Shown here piece by piece: positions 62,652-64,000 of a stretch of 64,000 nt of DNA (within the stretch, counting starts at the first letter, position 1; each line of letters begins with the position of its first letter). The stretch comes from Paenibacillus sp. FSL R7-0345 (lineage in GTDB: Bacteria; Bacillota; Bacilli; Paenibacillales; Paenibacillaceae). The translations under genes were made by a program, and so were the position numbers. Under the pieces are notes generated by a model. It had not been told where the DNA came from. It was given only the letters and a program-made list of their open reading frames with translations, and did no database searches. Location: contig NZ_CP152002.1 in assembly GCF_038595055.1 (NCBI RefSeq), positions 328,501-392,500 on the forward strand, written 5' to 3'.

Positions 62652-63752
62652 ATGTCCACGCAGTTAATTCAGCTCAAGAAAGAGGATGAGCAGAAGGTAG
62701 TCGAGGAAGCCTCGCAGTTAATTGAACAGGTAGCCAAGACCGATACCGTCGCCCTTGACACTTTGATGGATGATATCGGCAAGCTGGGGGTTAAGACACA
62801 GGAGAAGGCCGGGCAGACCCTGAAGCTGCTGGACCGTCCGGTCAATGACCTTATGTCAGGCAAGCGTGTTGAAGTACCGAACATGATTATGAAGCTGCGC
62901 AATGAGTGCGAGAATCTGCAGCAGAGCAAGAACGTCAGCTTTTTCGGAAAAATGCTCCGCAAGAGCCCGCTGAAAAACTATGTATATAAGTACCAGTCTG
63001 TACGCACGAATATTGATGCCATCGTGACCGGCCTGCGCGACGGCCGTGATACGCTTGAAGAGAGCATCGTCAACATGCGCCAGCTGAAGCGCACTTCAAT
63101 GGAGGAAATCTACAATCTGCAAACCAAGATCGCCTTCGGCAACAAGCTGAAGGAGCTGTTCGAGGTGGAGATTGCCAAGCCTGAGAACGAGTTCCGCAAG
63201 GCTTATCTGGAACGCGGCCTGCGCAAGGTGATGGTCCGCATCCAGTCGATGACCGAGATGATTCTGCTCTATAACCAGGCGATTGCCGCTACAGATATTA
63301 TTAATGACAACAATGACAAGCTGATTGATTCGGTTAACAACGCCATTGATAAAACCTCAAATCTGATCACCGTCTCTGCAATGATTGCCATGTCGCTGGC
63401 TGATCAGGAAAATGTCATTTCTGCGGTTGAAGCGACGAACAAGACGATTGAGGATCAGTTCAAAGAGAATGCGCGGCTGCTGCGCACCACAACCGAGAAG
63501 ACCACAGAGCTGCTGTCCAAGCCGTCGATGTCACTAGAAGCAGTTAATCAGGCGATCGGCGATCTGCTGAGTGCACTGGATACTTCCGAGCAGTCCAACC
63601 GCCGGATTATCGAGAGCTGCCAGGATTACACATCGAAGATGACGACGATCAATACGCAGCTTAACAACCGTCTTGGCTTGAACGAAGCCTCCCAGCCGCA
63701 GGCACTGAAGCAGGCGGAGAATGACAGCCGGCTCAGCAGCTTTTTGAATTAA
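62652..63752 (+). CDS. telA: TelA/YceH-like toxic anion resistance protein
   Basis: Helical protein of 366 residues of the TelA/KlaA/YceH family, associated with tellurite and other stress resistance. Long helices dominate, for example RQLKRTSMEEIYNLQTKIAF and VNNAIDKTSNLITVSAMIAM. Family members lack membrane segments here and are thought to act at the membrane with TerC. The ATG follows GGAGGGAAACCC. It ends the locus. Confidence 0.92.
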   Translation: MSTQLIQLKKEDEQKVVEEASQLIEQVAKTDTVALDTLMDDIGKLGVKTQEKAGQTLKLLDRPVNDLMSGKRVEVPNMIMKLRNECENLQQSKNVSFFGKMLRKSPLKNYVYKYQSVRTNIDAIVTGLRDGRDTLEESIVNMRQLKRTSMEEIYNLQTKIAFGNKLKELFEVEIAKPENEFRKAYLERGLRKVMVRIQSMTEMILLYNQAIAATDIINDNNDKLIDSVNNAIDKTSNLITVSAMIAMSLADQENVISAVEATNKTIEDQFKENARLLRTTTEKTTELLSKPSMSLEAVNQAIGDLLSALDTSEQSNRRIIESCQDYTSKMTTINTQLNNRLGLNEASQPQALKQAENDSRLSSFLN

Positions 63753-63784
63753 CGTCTGTAAGAACGCGATATCGTTACAATGAG

Positions 63785-63811
63785 GTCCGCCGGGATGACC
63801 AGCGGGCTTTT
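63785..63811 (+). terminator. Weak terminator after telA
   Basis: The stem GTCCGC / GCGGGC (one wobble pair) with an 11-base loop is followed by TTTT. Confidence 0.5.
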
Positions 63812-63813
63812 GA

Positions 63814-63860
63814 AAATATCAGAAGGTGTAAACTTGCAGATCTATACAGATCTGATATTT
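63814..63860. repeat. Inverted repeat downstream of telA
   Basis: AAATATCAGA (63814-63823) and TCTGATATTT (63851-63860) are perfect 10-bp arms. Two AGATCT palindromes lie between and beside them. Function unknown; it could be a second terminator or an operator for the next gene. Confidence 0.5.
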
Positions 63861-63972
63861 CTCGCAGAAACGGTTGTCGCCTTTTAAGGACGGGGAAGCC
63901 GTTTCTACTTGATACCGCTCATAATCCCCCTTTTCCCGGCATAAGTTCTTACGGAGAAACGGGGGTCAGCGG

Positions 63973-64000
63973 ATGATACTGGGATGTTTAATACTGGTGA
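63973..64000 (+). CDS. Possible start of a gene cut by the window end
   Basis: An ATG at 63973 is preceded at short distance by ACGGGGGTCAGCGG and the frame reads MILGCLILV up to the edge, so a membrane or secreted protein may begin here. Too little is present to say more. Confidence 0.4.

Overview
The window reads as chromosomal DNA of a Paenibacillus-like member of the Bacillota. The support is strong AGGAGG-type ribosome binding sites, frequent TTG and GTG starts, SigA-type promoters, CtsR and GlnR/TnrA-type boxes, and Gram-positive lipoproteins. It also holds an AimR/AloR-like peptide-sensing regulator of a kind described in Paenibacillus. No rRNA, tRNA, IS element, prophage or CRISPR array was seen. 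Genus assignment is inference; no database was searched.

Layout. 1-4.5 kb: heat-shock genes (hsp20, a DnaJ/CbpA-like co-chaperone, clpB) under two CtsR operators. 4.5-5.2 kb: a repeat-filled gap with degenerate tandem repeats and four small hairpin repeats. 5.2-7.9 kb: a two-domain glycosyltransferase with a repetitive linker, a small unknown protein and a cyclophilin. 8.0-14.0 kb: a complete dipeptide/oligopeptide ABC importer operon ending in an unknown gene. 14-20.8 kb: a short-chain dehydrogenase, an AI-2E-family membrane protein, a secreted DUF2680-like protein, a two-component system and two lipoproteins. 20.9-26.4 kb: a candidate terminated small RNA, a MarR regulator, a block of intergenic repeats, then an arylsulfotransferase-like protein with a sulfonate/nitrate-type ABC importer. 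26.5-34.9 kb: a UvrD-family helicase, a HAD phosphatase, DUF445, a NifI1-like PII protein, a GT4 glycosyltransferase and a secreted coiled-coil protein. 35-41.3 kb: a soluble multi-PAS hybrid kinase coupled to a C39-like peptidase, and a type I pullulanase with a LacI-type operator. 41.4-51.4 kb: a PadR/membrane-protein pair, gltD, a YfcE-like phosphoesterase, a peptide quorum-sensing pair, the agmatine-to-putrescine genes aguA and aguB, and a polar amino acid ABC importer with a GlnR/TnrA box.

51.5-63.8 kb: a full Ter stress-response locus. It has a sensor/membrane half (TerB, three TerD proteins, a TerA-like double TerD protein, TerC) and a biosynthetic half (CitE-like C-C lyase, PRTase-TRSP, StiP-PELOTA, HAD, ATP-grasp, a membrane-anchored unknown protein and TelA). 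The biosynthetic genes overlap by a few to a few tens of bases, so they look like one translationally coupled pathway. By the published comparative-genomic proposal for Ter systems, this set would make a nucleoside-like metabolite, which is not yet identified.

The two most interesting systems are the regulator-propeptide pair at 45.2-46.8 kb, whose 42-residue propeptide gene overlaps the end of its receptor gene, and the Ter locus. Both belong to families that have been described, but the peptide sequence and the Ter product are open questions here.
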